64,000 nt of DNA from an uncultured Emergencia sp. (GCA_904420065.1 CAJFTU010000028.1:17370-81369), one strand, 5' to 3'. Positions 43,012 through 53,067 are shown, counted from the stretch's first letter. Translations and numbers: made by a program. The notes: generated by a model not told the origin, from the sequence alone.

Positions 43012-45762
43012 ATGCTTCAGTTAAAAGACATTACAAAGACTTATGTGACCGGTGATTTGAAACAGGATGCGCTAAAAGGCGTCAGCATCGCCTTTCGGGA
43101 AAGCGAATTCGTTTCCATACTCGGCCCCAGCGGTTCGGGAAAAACGACCATGCTCAACATCATCGGCGGACTGGACCGCTATTCGAGCGGCGATCTTGTC
43201 ATCAACGGCATATCGACCAGGGAGTACAGAGACGCAGACTGGGATTATTACCGCAACAATTCCATCGGTTTCGTATTTCAGAGCTATAATCTGATTCCTC
43301 ATCAGACGGTGCTCGCCAACGTGGAGATGGCATTGACGCTGGCCGGCGTTTCAAAGAAGGAGAGACAGGAAAAGGCCGTCGCCGTACTGAAAAAGGTCGG
43401 TCTCGGCGATCATATCCATAAAAAACCAAACCAGATGTCCGGCGGACAGATGCAGAGAGTTGCTATTGCAAGGGCGCTGATCAACAATCCGGATATCCTT
43501 CTTGCCGACGAGCCAACTGGAGCTCTCGATTCGGAGACGAGCCTGCAGATTATGGAACTGCTGAAGGAGATCGCCAGGGATAAGCTGGTGATCATGGTAA
43601 CTCACAATTCGGAGCTTGCGGAAAAGTATTCTACCCGTATTGTCAAGCTGCTCGACGGAGAGATCATCGACGATACCAATCCGTATGGCGGTGAGGAGAT
43701 TCAGAAAAAAGAGGACGGACATAAGAAGATTTCCATGCCGTTTTTAACGGCTCTGTCCCTCTCTTTTGACAACTTGCGGACCAAGAAGGGCCGAACCCTG
43801 CTGACCGCTTTTGCCGGGTCTATAGGGATTATCGGTATCGCTTTGATTCTGTCCCTTTCTACAGGGATGAACGACTACATTACCGACGTGCAGAAGGAAA
43901 CCATGACTTCTTATCCTATAACGATCAGCGATGAGACCATAGATCTTTCCAGCATCATGGGACTGCACAACGAGATTGTGGGAGAAATGCAGGAAGAAGG
44001 CAGCGGAGAGAAGAAGGAGAAAGACGGGGTCTTCGCGGACTATCGGGAACTGGAAACCAGCGAGCGGCTTTCTTCCAGCGTTGTGGAAAATAATCTGACC
44101 GATTTCAAAGCCTATCTGGATGATCCGGACAGCGAGATCCGCCAGTATCTCGGAGAAAACGGGATTATCTACACCTATGATGTAAATTTCAGCGTATACT
44201 CCTATGATGAAGAGGGCAGGCTGATCGACAGCGATACGGAGACCGAAGAATCTTCTCCGTTTATGATGGGCGGCAGCGGTCAATCCGTCGACTACAGCAG
44301 CTATAGCGCCTCTTCCGGAGACGGTTCTTCCGAGAGCGCCGTCAACTTTTCTGAGCTGATGCCCGGAAATAACGGAGAGACGGTCAGCCGCGTAATCACC
44401 GACAGCTACGATGTGTTATACGGTCAGTGGCCGGAGAAGTACAATGAGATCGTGCTGGTGCTCAATGAGAATAACGGTATTCCGGCAGGTACGCTGTACC
44501 AGCTCGGTCTGATCACCAAGGAAGAGTACGATAAGGCGTCCAAGAAGATTGAAGAGGGTAAAGACGCCGATGAAATCAGCTTTGACTATGAAGATATCTG
44601 CGGACACACCTTTTACCTTGTTCCGGCATGCGATCACTACGTGAAAAACCAAAACGGCACTTTCACCTATCTGGAGGACAGCACGCTGAACGAAGAGGCG
44701 CTGATGGAAAACGCGGTGGAACTGAAGATTACCGGAGTAATCCGTCCGAAGGAAGATGCGGCCAACGCCAATATTTCCACGGCGGCGGCCTATACGACCA
44801 AGCTGACCGATTACATCATTTCTCATACGGACGAGAGCGAGGTGATCAAAGCCCAGGAGGCGGACGATGAAACCAACGTGCTTACCGGAACGGCTTTTGA
44901 AGCAAAAGGAGATCAGGAGAAGGCGGACAGCGCCAAAGAGTATCTGCAGTCTCTCGGAATTTCGGAAAAAGCATCCTTTTTCAGCCTGATCATGTATTCC
45001 TCGGCTGAAGGACAGGCTGCTCAGGGCGGAATGGCTTCTGCCGGGACCATGGATGAGACGACGATGGCAGCCGCTCTCGATCAGTGGCTTGCCGGCAACC
45101 CGGATATGGAAATACTGCTGAGGATCTACGACGAGTATCTGGCAGACTCAACCTATGAGGAAAACATGAAGGCTTTCGGCAAAGTGAGTTACGATGCGCC
45201 TTCGTCGATCAGCATCTACACGGACAGTTTCGAGCACAAAGATGCGGTTGCAGACTGCATCGAGAAGTATAATGAAAATGCAGATGAGGAAGGGAGAATT
45301 ATCTATAACGACTATGTAGCGATGCTGACGTCTTCTATCACGACGATTATCGACGGTATTTCCTATGTGCTGGTTGCTTTTGTTGCGATTTCATTGATTG
45401 TATCTTGTATTATGATCGGTATAATCACCCATATCTCCGTCATGGAGAGGACCAAAGAGATCGGTATTCTGCGTGCTCTGGGCGCGTCTAAGCGAAATAT
45501 CTCTCAGGTATTCAATGCAGAAACCTTTATTATCGGATGCTGCGCGGGTCTGCTCGGCATAGGTATATCGCTTATCGCCCTCATACCGATCAATTCGATC
45601 ATACAGAACGTGACCGGTATTGCCGAACTGAGCGCTCAGTTGCCTGCGGCTTCTTCAGTGGTTCTCGTTGCGATCAGTATCGTGATCACCATCCTTGGAG
45701 GTCTTCTGCCGGCCAAGAAAGCGGCAAATAAAGATCCTGTCATTGCCCTGAGGACGGAGTAA
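43012..45762 (+). CDS. fused ABC transporter ATPase-permease (MacB/FtsX type)
   Basis: This 916-residue protein has an N-terminal MacB-like ATPase: Walker A GPSGSGKTT (near 37), Q-loop VFQSYN, signature MSGGQMQR (near 140), Walker B ILLADEPTGALD (near 162). A first helix follows near 265 (GIIGIALILSLS), then a ~500-residue extracellular region rich in Asp, Glu and Ser, then three C-terminal helices from about 785 (VLVAFVAISLIVSCIMIGIITHI) with the FtsX-type ERTKEIGILRALGASKR. Such proteins act as mechanotransmitters or peptide/antimicrobial exporters. The start at 43012 follows GGGAGG; no partner gene is adjacent. Confidence 0.9.
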   Translation: MLQLKDITKTYVTGDLKQDALKGVSIAFRESEFVSILGPSGSGKTTMLNIIGGLDRYSSGDLVINGISTREYRDADWDYYRNNSIGFVFQSYNLIPHQTVLANVEMALTLAGVSKKERQEKAVAVLKKVGLGDHIHKKPNQMSGGQMQRVAIARALINNPDILLADEPTGALDSETSLQIMELLKEIARDKLVIMVTHNSELAEKYSTRIVKLLDGEIIDDTNPYGGEEIQKKEDGHKKISMPFLTALSLSFDNLRTKKGRTLLTAFAGSIGIIGIALILSLSTGMNDYITDVQKETMTSYPITISDETIDLSSIMGLHNEIVGEMQEEGSGEKKEKDGVFADYRELETSERLSSSVVENNLTDFKAYLDDPDSEIRQYLGENGIIYTYDVNFSVYSYDEEGRLIDSDTETEESSPFMMGGSGQSVDYSSYSASSGDGSSESAVNFSELMPGNNGETVSRVITDSYDVLYGQWPEKYNEIVLVLNENNGIPAGTLYQLGLITKEEYDKASKKIEEGKDADEISFDYEDICGHTFYLVPACDHYVKNQNGTFTYLEDSTLNEEALMENAVELKITGVIRPKEDAANANISTAAAYTTKLTDYIISHTDESEVIKAQEADDETNVLTGTAFEAKGDQEKADSAKEYLQSLGISEKASFFSLIMYSSAEGQAAQGGMASAGTMDETTMAAALDQWLAGNPDMEILLRIYDEYLADSTYEENMKAFGKVSYDAPSSISIYTDSFEHKDAVADCIEKYNENADEEGRIIYNDYVAMLTSSITTIIDGISYVLVAFVAISLIVSCIMIGIITHISVMERTKEIGILRALGASKRNISQVFNAETFIIGCCAGLLGIGISLIALIPINSIIQNVTGIAELSAQLPAASSVVLVAISIVITILGGLLPAKKAANKDPVIALRTE

Positions 45763-45796
45763 GCGGCAAAGTCCGATGGGGAGCGCAGAAACGCAG

Positions 45797-47578
45797 TCAG
45801 GATATATGATACTTTTTCAGTTTTCTGTACAGTGTGGCCAGGCTGATATTCAGTCTGGCCGCAATTTCTTTTTTTGCGTCGAGGGATTTGCCCTTGGATA
45901 AGAGCATCGATTCCAGCATCTTTTTCTCTTCCTCTTCCCAGGCTTTTTTGCTTCTGACCGCAGCCCCGGCGCCGTCTGTCTCTTCGCTGAGCCAGCCGGG
46001 CAGGCTGTTCTTTCTTATTATGCTGCCGTCAAGACTGTAGTTTATGGCGTATTCTATGGCGTTTTCCAGCTCCCGGACGTTGCCGGGCCAGGAATAATTC
46101 CGGAGAATCTGAAGGGCATCGTCGGCTATCCCGGTGATCTGACGATCCAGCACCGGCGCATATTTTCCGCAGAAAAAGCGGATCAGCGCAGGGATGTCTT
46201 CCGTGCGTTTGCGCAGAGGCGGTATGGTGATGGGGATGACGTTGAGCCTGTAAAACAGATCCTCTCGAAACTGTCCCTTTTCTATTTTCAGCGTCAGATC
46301 CTGGTGAGTGGCAGCAATGACTCTTACATCGACGGGAACGGCTTTTGTGCCTCCCACACGCTGTATTTTCCGCTCCTGGAGGACGCGGAGCAGCTTGGCC
46401 TGCAGATTTAGCGGCATGTCTCCGATTTCGTCGAGAAATATGGTTCCGCCTTCGGCCATCTCGAAGATACCCGGCTTGCCGGAAGCCTTCGCTCCGGTAA
46501 AGGCGCCGCCCTCGTAACCGAAGAGCTCGCTTTCCAAAAGGGCGTCGGGGATTGCGCTGCAGTTGATGGGAAGGAAGGGGAGGTCTGCCCGCAGGCTGGC
46601 ATTGTGTATGGCCCGGGCGAAAAGCTCTTTTCCTGTACCGCTTTCACCGGTGATCAGTACGGTGGAAGGACCTTTTGCTACGGCGCTGGCCCGCAGCTTG
46701 ACTTCCCGCAGAGCCTGGCTTTCGCCGATGATGTTGTGAAAAGCTGCGGAGCCGTCGCTTTGAAGGAGCCGGTGAGCGATGCGGAACAGACTTTCATCGG
46801 TATTGAACGATTCTACCGCGCCCAACAGCATGTCTTCCTTTTTCACCAGCGTCACGTTGGAGATCAGATGGAGGGGTTTTCCGGACTGATCTTTGTATTG
46901 GACGCTCCTTTCGTAGATAGACGATGCATCTCTCAACGCTTCAGTCAGCAGAGAGCCGGGAACGATTTCTTCGACCGGACGGCCTGCGGCAGATGCGCTG
47001 GAAATTCCCAGCTTTTCTTCAGCGGTCCCGTTAAAGCAGGTGATGTGTCCCTGAGCGTCGCAGGCGATAATCCCCTCGTGAACAGAAGAGATGATGGTGT
47101 TCAGATATTCGTTCATGCTGTTCAGCTGTTCCGCCACGATGGACTCTTTGATCTTTGAGGCCAGAATTTCGGCCATCTTGCTGGTAAAACGCATGAAGGG
47201 ATAGCTGTTTTCCGTAATGTTTTTCTTCTGCTCCTCGTTGAAGGCTACCAGACTGATGATGCCGTAGCAGCGGTCTGACAGCAGAATCGGGTAGTAGAGT
47301 CCTGCCTTATAGAAGCAGAGATTTTTTTCCAGGCAGCCTTTGCAGAGCTGATTCTTTCCCGGATCGGACAGAACCATAGCTCTTCTGGTGTCGAACACGT
47401 GCCGGGTGATATGGGAATTGTATTCGTTCCATTCCCGGAACGGATCCTGAAAGACGCCGCTGGTGGCGCCCACCACGTTCCAGTCCTCGTCGATGATTTC
47501 GGTTTCCACGTGGAGGGCTTCCGAGATAATTTCGGCAAAATTCTGCGCTTCTGCTTTCATTTCATATAGGTAACTCAT
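45797..47578 (-). CDS. sigma-54-dependent transcriptional activator
   Basis: The 593-residue enhancer-binding protein has a sensor region at residues 1-140 with a Cys trio (C79, C82, C88), a PAS domain near 155-260, an AAA+ core (Walker A GESGTGKE at 311-318, the sigma-54 contact loop GAFTGA at 358-363, Walker [12 protein letters not shown] near 380) and a Fis-type helix-turn-helix at the end ([19 protein letters not shown]). It is divergent from the methylamine operon, whose promoter is of the -24/-12 type, so it is the likely activator of that operon. The signal may be a methylamine or the corrinoid redox state (inference). Confidence 0.92.
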   Translation of the reverse strand: MSYLYEMKAEAQNFAEIISEALHVETEIIDEDWNVVGATSGVFQDPFREWNEYNSHITRHVFDTRRAMVLSDPGKNQLCKGCLEKNLCFYKAGLYYPILLSDRCYGIISLVAFNEEQKKNITENSYPFMRFTSKMAEILASKIKESIVAEQLNSMNEYLNTIISSVHEGIIACDAQGHITCFNGTAEEKLGISSASAAGRPVEEIVPGSLLTEALRDASSIYERSVQYKDQSGKPLHLISNVTLVKKEDMLLGAVESFNTDESLFRIAHRLLQSDGSAAFHNIIGESQALREVKLRASAVAKGPSTVLITGESGTGKELFARAIHNASLRADLPFLPINCSAIPDALLESELFGYEGGAFTGAKASGKPGIFEMAEGGTIFLDEIGDMPLNLQAKLLRVLQERKIQRVGGTKAVPVDVRVIAATHQDLTLKIEKGQFREDLFYRLNVIPITIPPLRKRTEDIPALIRFFCGKYAPVLDRQITGIADDALQILRNYSWPGNVRELENAIEYAINYSLDGSIIRKNSLPGWLSEETDGAGAAVRSKKAWEEEEKKMLESMLLSKGKSLDAKKEIAARLNISLATLYRKLKKYHIS

Positions 47579-47605
47579 GTCGCTCTTTTGCTCCTTTCGC
47601 AGCAG

Positions 47606-47710
47606 GTGAGAATATGAGAAAAATTATCAAATGTGAGAATATCTTTATATTTCAATTATAATTAAAAATATAGAGAAAAAATATAAAGATTTTTCTCATT
47701 TATGAGAATT
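47606..47710 (+). promoter_or_regulatory. candidate upstream activator sites with dyad repeats
   Basis: TGAGAA occurs at 47607, 47615, 47634 and 47703, and in inverse as TTCTCA at 47693. A long imperfect dyad runs TGAGAATATCTTTATATTT (47634-47652) against its inverse at 47679-47698. This lies 55-155 bases before the -24 element, the usual distance for sigma-54 activator binding. A further dyad AACCGG-N4-CCGGTT (from about 47748) adjoins the -24 box. Confidence 0.6.
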
Positions 47711-47762
47711 ATTAAAGCTGTCTGATTTGAGCAAAGACAGCAGATTAACCGGTTTATCCGGT

Positions 47763-47778
47763 TGGCACGCTCTTTGCT
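47763..47778 (+). promoter_or_regulatory. sigma-54 (-24/-12) promoter of the methylamine operon
   Basis: TGGCAC-gctct-TTGCT matches the sigma-54 consensus in full, with GG and GC exactly one helical turn apart. It lies about 60 bases before the mtbB start codon and beside a divergent sigma-54 activator gene. Confidence 0.9.
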
Positions 47779-47836
47779 ATTATTCTCCGTAAAGATATCT
47801 CTGCAGAAGGCTGCAGAGGATAAGGAGGAAGAAAAA

Positions 47837-49237
47837 TTGAGTGAAAAGCGAGAATATTTTACGCGGATGGGCGACGGCTCACCGACATATATGACCGCTG
47901 AAGATATCCGCAAGGATATTGAAGAGGGCGTTGCCGATGCGGTAAAACGGGCAAAGATCGAAGCTTTGACCGAAGAAGAAAAAGAGCGCCTGTTTGATAT
48001 CGTCGTTATGGAGGGAAATACCGTAGGCGTCAGCAGAGGGATGGAGGTGGTTTCCACTTCGGATTCCGGCTGCTTCAAACTGAATTATCAGGCCCACATT
48101 CCTTTCGATCGTTCTACAGCGGCGCTGATCAACGAGAGAGTTTTGGGTCTGGATTCTGTAGACATTGGAAACATCGACTACAGCTATAAGACGGTAAAGC
48201 CGATCCTGCACGACGAGGCCAAGGTTATGGAGCAGGCCCAGAGTCAGGCGGTAATACCGGTGCTTTATGGCGGTATGCCGGATTTGGGAAGATACACCAA
48301 ACCGGACGGTCCTGTAGACAACTGGTCGGAGCTTCTGCCTCTGGGTAAAATTCAGGAAGCTATGGAAGCACAGGAAGAGGCGGTGGAACATGCCGTAAAG
48401 GATATGGTGTACATCGCTAAGGGTATGGTTCGGGCCGGCGCGGACGGAATGAACTTCGATACCAGCGGGGCATCGGGAGATGCGGACTTTCTGGCAGCTC
48501 TGAAGGCAGTAGAAGAAATCAAGAAGGAATATCCGGATTTCGGTGTGGAAATCGGCATGGCCGGCGAATTCGTCATGGGCATGCACGGCAAGCTGAAGTA
48601 TGACGGAAAACGGTTGGCAGGCATGTATCCTCATCAGCAGGTGAAGGTGGCGGAAAAGGCCGGAGCGAACATTTTCGGGCCTGTGGTCAATACCAATTCC
48701 AACAAGTCCTTCGCGTGGAACATAGCGAGAGCCGTGACCATGATCAAGGCCTGCTCACTGGCTGCGGAGATTCCGGTTCACGTCAATGTGGGCATGGGTG
48801 TGGGCGGAACGCCGATGGCCTACGTTCCGCCAAGCGATGTGGTTTCCAAGGCAGCTAAGGCCATGGTGGAAATCGGACGGGTAGACGGATTGTAGATTGG
48901 CTCGGGAGATCCGTTCGGCAACGAAGCCACTCAGGAGATCGCCGCATGTATGGGCGGCATCCGCAGCGCCGGAGATCTGGTACTGCGTATGCAGCTGGCA
49001 AAGAGCATGAGGCTGCCTGAGGCGAAAAAATACGTTGCGGAAAAACTGGGCGTCAGCGTTGAGGAGCTGGCCGACTGTTCCGTACTGAGGGATATCCGGC
49101 AGGATCTGGATATCGGCTATGCGATGCCGGAGGACGGCAGCGCAAAAGGAATAGAGGCTAAGTTCAACATCGCGCGGCTTCTGGATATCAAGATTCAGTC
49201 CGTTGAACGGTTCAAGGAAAAGTGCGGACTGCAGTAA
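47837..49237 (+). CDS. mtbB: dimethylamine:corrinoid methyltransferase with in-frame TAG (pyrrolysine)
   Basis: The 466-residue MtbB-family enzyme transfers a methyl group from dimethylamine to a corrinoid protein. The reading frame passes a TAG codon at 48893-48895 (residue 353): ...VDGL-TAG-IGSGDPFGNEA..., exactly where MtbB carries pyrrolysine, and it continues 114 codons to TAA with family sequence. The total length matches archaeal MtbB (467). Upstream segments such as YFTRMGDGSP, GMNFDTSGASGDADF and GMAGEFVMGMHGKL are typical. The TTG start at 47837 follows AAGGAGG. No cognate corrinoid protein gene lies in this window. Confidence 0.93.
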
Positions 49238-49386
49238 GGAAAACAAAGCTGTCTGCGTACGTGTGCAGGCGGGAGGCGGCTGATCCCAAGGAGGGAAGAA
49301 GCAGAGCTTTCCGGATACCGCGCCGGTTCGCAGACGGGATAGTAAAATAAATAATCGATAAGCATATTAGACGGAGGAGGCTGACT

Positions 49387-50841
49387 ATGGCATTCACCTT
49401 TAAAAATGAAACGAGAGGCTATCGCATCCTCACTGAAGAGGGAGTGAAGGCTATCCATGAAGCGACCATGAAGCTGATGGGAGAGTACGGCGTGCGGATT
49501 TTCGGCAGCGAAGCCAAGGAAATCTATGAAAAAGCCGGGTGCAGCGTAGACTGGCAGACCAATATGGTTCGCTTCCCGAGAGAACTGGTGGAGTGGGCGA
49601 TCGAAGTGACGCCGGGAAGATTCACCATGTGCGGAAGAGACCCGAAGGATGATTTTGTCCTGGGCGACGGTCAGGTATCCTTTACCAGTTTCGGAACGGG
49701 ACTGCAGATGTATGAACTGGAGACCGGAGAAATCCGGGATACCAACAAAAAGGATTTGGAGGACTTCGCCAGATTCTGTGACGCGATACCGGAAATCAAC
49801 GCCTTTACCACGGCGGTAGCGGCGCAGGATGTGCCGGGACCGCTGAAGGATTTTCATGAAGCAGAGGCTATTTTCAAGAGTACGACCAAGCACGCCATTC
49901 TCGATGCGGAAAACGGCCACAACGCCAGAGTGATCATCGAGATGGGCGAAGCTATAGCGGGAGGCAAAGAGGCTCTGCGTGAGCGGCCTTTTTTCACCCT
50001 GTGTATGTGTCCAAACAGTCCGCTGGAAATTCACGACGGCGCGTCTCAGGTCATCATTGAGACGGCAAAGGCCGGTCTTCCGATCAGCATTTTGTCTATG
50101 GGTCTCGCCGGAGGAACTACGCCGGCGACTCTGTCGGGAACCTGCGTAGTGACCAATGCGGAAATTCTGGCCGGCATCGTCCTGACTCAATTGGTTCACG
50201 AAGGAAATCCTGTAATCTATGGAAGTTCTACTACGGTGATGGATATGCGCAGAGCCACGTCTCCGGTGGGCGCACCGGAGCATGGCATGTTTGGCGCCAT
50301 GGTTGCGCAGCTGGGCGAATACTACGATATTGTGACCAAGGTAGGAGGAACTTAGGCGGACAGCAAGGTTATGGATGTGCAGATCGGTCATGAAAAAACA
50401 TTGACAGGCCTGATGCCGGTTCTTGCAGGTGTAGATCTGGTTTACGGTCTGGGTATGATCGATATGGGCATGGCCATCAGTTACGAACAGTTCCTGATGG
50501 ATGCGGAGTTCGTACGCATGTTTAAACGGACGGAGAAAGAAGTTGCTGTGGATGCGGATGCTTTAGCGCTGGAGGTAATTGAAGCCGTAGGGCCGGCCGG
50601 AAATTACCTGAGTCAGAAGCACACGCTGCGTCATATGCGCGACGAGATATCCACAACCGAACTGATCGACAGACGCATGCGGGAAAGCTGGGAGAAAGAC
50701 GGGGCGAAGGATATGCCTCAGCGGGCGAGAGAGAAGGCAAAAAAGATTCTGGCCGAGCACAGAGCAGAGCCGCTGTCCCCTGCAGTTTTGCAGAAATTCG
50801 CAGAGATTATGGAACGTGAGGAAAAGGAATTATGCAGATAA
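49387..50841 (+). CDS. mttB: trimethylamine:corrinoid methyltransferase with in-frame TAG (pyrrolysine)
   Basis: This 484-residue MttB-family enzyme (methyl transfer from trimethylamine) has an in-frame TAG at 50353-50355 (residue 323): ...TKVGGT-TAG-ADSKVMDVQ..., the known pyrrolysine site of MttB. The frame continues 162 codons to TAA with conserved MDVQIGHEKTLTGLMPVLAG. The N-terminal part shows FTSFGTGLQMYELETGEIRD and the Pyl-loop neighbours PVGAPEHGMFGAM. It has an ACGGAGGAGG ribosome site. The 149-base gap to mtbB has no gene or clear terminator, so both are likely on one sigma-54 transcript. Confidence 0.93.
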
Positions 50842-52217
50842 ATATCAACGTATTTTCGGAAGAAGAAAAGGAACTGGTCCACAAGCGGACCATGGAAATC
50901 CTGAGCGAAACCGGCGTGTGGGTAAAGAGCGACAGAGCTTTTCACCTGCTTAAAGATGCCGGAGCCAAAACAAACGACGAGAAGAAAATCGTCTACTTTA
51001 CCGAAGAAATGGTGAGAAAGGCCATCGACGCCGCGCCTAAGCGCTTTGTTCTGGGCGGACGCAATCCGGAGTACAACTATGAGATTCCGTCAAAGGAAAG
51101 CCGCCACCTGATGAGCGGAATTACGACGAATATCTATGATCCTTATACGGGAGAACGGCGGGAATCGCTGAAGTCGGATGTGGTCAATGTGGGAAGGGTA
51201 TTTCAGTTTGCCGAGACGGGAATCGCCTGTTGGACGGGATGCAGCGCCGCAGACGTACCGGAAAAGACCCACTGTCTTCACGAGATGGCCGCTATCATTG
51301 AAGGCACATCCAAGCACGTTCAGTTTGAATTGAGCAATCCGTACGAGTCTAAATTTGCGCTGGATATCCTTCGTGCCGTCTGCGGCAGCGATGAGGAAAT
51401 TCGCAGAAGAAAGATCGCTTCCGTTCTCTACTGTCCGGTATCGCCGCTGACGCAGGATACCAATATGCTGGAGGCTTATCTGGAACTGGTGGGATACGAT
51501 ATTCCGATTAACATCTATCCGATGCCGATGATCGGCATGACGTCGCCGGCCTCGATCTTTTCGACGATCTGCCAGATCAATGCGGAAGTCCTGTCGGCTG
51601 TAGTGATCTTTGAAACTCTTAGTCCGGGGTGGCCGCTTATCTACGGCGTAGCTTCCGGCGCGGCCGATCCGATTACCGGCGCTTATGTGAAAAGCGGTGA
51701 AGCTGCCCTGGTCAGCCTGGGCGGAACGGAAATGGCCCGATATTACGGATTGCCGTGTGCAGTAACCGGAGGCGGCAGCTTCGAAACGATGCCGACCTAT
51801 TTGGGAAGAGCGGATTTGATTGACGGTATCGGCACTACGGACAACGGCATGGCAGTCAGCCTGGAAATGATCCTCACCGAGGATGAAATCGCTAAACGCT
51901 GTCTGCGTATCTGCAAGGGAATCCGCATCGGCGAGGATACGGATTTGACGGAAGAGATCAAGGCGGAAGGACCGGGAGGCACGTTCCTTTCTCACAAGTC
52001 CTCTATGAGAAATTTCCGTAATCCAGATGAGATCTACTACTCCAAGATGTTCCCGGCGACACTGCGGGCGGCCACTTATGAAAAGCGAGACAGCCTGAAG
52101 ATCGCCAACAAGAGAGTCAGAGAGATTCTGGAAGGTCCGATGGTCGATCCTCTGCCTGATGACGTGAAACAGCGGATTGACGACATCTGCAGAGAAGCCG
52201 ACGCAGGAATAAAATAA
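50832..52217 (+). CDS. MttB family methyltransferase lacking pyrrolysine
   Basis: This 461-residue member of the trimethylamine methyltransferase-like family (COG5598) has no TAG. In place of the Pyl loop it has LPCAVTGGGSFETMPTYLGRADLIDG (near 318-345). YDPYTGERRESLKSDV (near 100) and CPVSPLTQDTNMLEAYLEL (near 205) match the non-Pyl group. Known members of that group demethylate quaternary amines such as glycine betaine, proline betaine or carnitine; the substrate here is unknown. Its ATG overlaps the end of mttB by 10 bases, so the two are coupled. A terminator follows. Confidence 0.9.
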   Translation: MQININVFSEEEKELVHKRTMEILSETGVWVKSDRAFHLLKDAGAKTNDEKKIVYFTEEMVRKAIDAAPKRFVLGGRNPEYNYEIPSKESRHLMSGITTNIYDPYTGERRESLKSDVVNVGRVFQFAETGIACWTGCSAADVPEKTHCLHEMAAIIEGTSKHVQFELSNPYESKFALDILRAVCGSDEEIRRRKIASVLYCPVSPLTQDTNMLEAYLELVGYDIPINIYPMPMIGMTSPASIFSTICQINAEVLSAVVIFETLSPGWPLIYGVASGAADPITGAYVKSGEAALVSLGGTEMARYYGLPCAVTGGGSFETMPTYLGRADLIDGIGTTDNGMAVSLEMILTEDEIAKRCLRICKGIRIGEDTDLTEEIKAEGPGGTFLSHKSSMRNFRNPDEIYYSKMFPATLRAATYEKRDSLKIANKRVREILEGPMVDPLPDDVKQRIDDICREADAGIK

Positions 52218-52240
52218 ATATACTGAATACGGTCAGGCAC

Positions 52241-52292
52241 AGCCGAATGATGAAATTTTCAGGGAAATTCACCATTCGGCTATTTTCTTTTT
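52241..52292 (+). terminator. intrinsic terminator after the methyltransferase operon
   Basis: AGCCGAATG (52241-52249) pairs with CATTCGGCT (52273-52281), with an extra inner pairing GAAATTT/AAATTC, and TATTTTCTTTTTT follows. Confidence 0.88.
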
Positions 52293-52373
52293 TGAAAGGC
52301 ATGCGGTAGTAAAAAGAAGGCGGCCGTGTTATAATGACCTTGACATTTACGCATGAAGTGGAGGAAATTTGAA

Positions 52374-52595
52374 GTGGCAGATATAAAGTACGACATCATA
52401 GAAGAAATTGGCGTTTTGTCGGAAAACGGGAGAGGCTGGCGCAAAGAACTGAATCTGATCAGCTGGAACGGCGCTGCGCCAAAGTTCGATCTCCGTGACT
52501 GGGGACCGGATCACAGCAGAATGGGTAAGGGAATCACCTTGAACAGACAGGAGGCGGAAGTTCTCAGTCAGCTGCTGCGCGGCAAACTGGGATAA
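52374..52595 (+). CDS. YdbC/PC4-like single-stranded DNA-binding protein
   Basis: The 73-residue protein matches the YdbC family, related to eukaryotic PC4: ADIKYDIIEEIGVLSENGRGW, KELNLISWNG, FDLRDWGPDHSRMGKGITL. These bind single-stranded DNA, with a role in transcription or replication not settled in bacteria. I chose the GTG at 52374 because GGAGG lies 9 bases upstream and the family begins M-A-D-I-K; an ATG at 52353 would sit before that site. An acetyltransferase gene follows after 6 bases. Confidence 0.85.
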   Translation: MADIKYDIIEEIGVLSENGRGWRKELNLISWNGAAPKFDLRDWGPDHSRMGKGITLNRQEAEVLSQLLRGKLG

Positions 52596-52601
52596 GGAAG
52601 C

Positions 52602-53066
52602 ATGGAGAAGACAGATATCATCATCACCGAGACGGGGAATTACGAGGAGCTCATTCCTCTATTCCGCAGCTCGGGACTTGAAATTCACGCAGAAGGCGGG
52701 AAACCGCAGAATATGATCACCTGCTGGAGGGCGGACGATCGGAGAGGCAACCTTCTTGGGGGCGTTTCTATCGAGCGTAAAAAAGGTCTTTTTGTCATCG
52801 GGGACATCGCGGTGGAAAAAGAGATGCGCGGACAGAATATTGGAGGCTGTCTTTTAGGTACAGCGATGAAATGCATCCGACAGATGGGAGGAAGACAGAT
52901 TTATCTGGTCGCTAAGGCGCCAAAATTTTTTGAGAAGTTTGGTTTCGTCTATCAGGATGAGAGGGAAGCGCCGGGAATTTTCAACTGCAAAACCTGTGCG
53001 CAGCGCGGAGAGACGTGTTTCCCTGAGTTTATGATTTGGACAGAAAAGGAACAGGGAGGTAGATAA
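52602..53066 (+). CDS. GNAT family N-acetyltransferase
   Basis: This 154-residue acetyl-CoA-dependent transferase has the acetyl-CoA loop VEKEMRGQNIGGCLLGTAMK (near 75-95) and the beta-bulge AKAPKFFEKFGFVYQDE (near 107) of the GNAT fold. A C-terminal Cys set, FNCKTCAQRGETCF (near 130), is unusual for simple GNATs and recalls proteins with a small metal site. The substrate is unknown. It overlaps nothing, and the next gene starts 1 base after its stop. Confidence 0.82.
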   Translation: MEKTDIIITETGNYEELIPLFRSSGLEIHAEGGKPQNMITCWRADDRRGNLLGGVSIERKKGLFVIGDIAVEKEMRGQNIGGCLLGTAMKCIRQMGGRQIYLVAKAPKFFEKFGFVYQDEREAPGIFNCKTCAQRGETCFPEFMIWTEKEQGGR

Positions 53067-53067
53067 A

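Noticed and set aside
47762..48895. mtbB called as a gene ending at the TAG, with a separate small gene 48950-49237
   Set aside because: The two parts are in one frame, the family continues across the TAG, and TAG is at the known pyrrolysine position.
50353..50841. mttB treated as a nonsense-mutated pseudogene
   Set aside because: The only interruption is TAG at the conserved Pyl site and the downstream part is fully conserved.
45763..52352. Possible pylT (tRNA-Pyl) or pyl synthesis genes near the methylamine operon
   Set aside because: I looked for a CUA-anticodon tRNA and for PylS/B/C/D-like proteins and saw none in this window; they must lie elsewhere if present.
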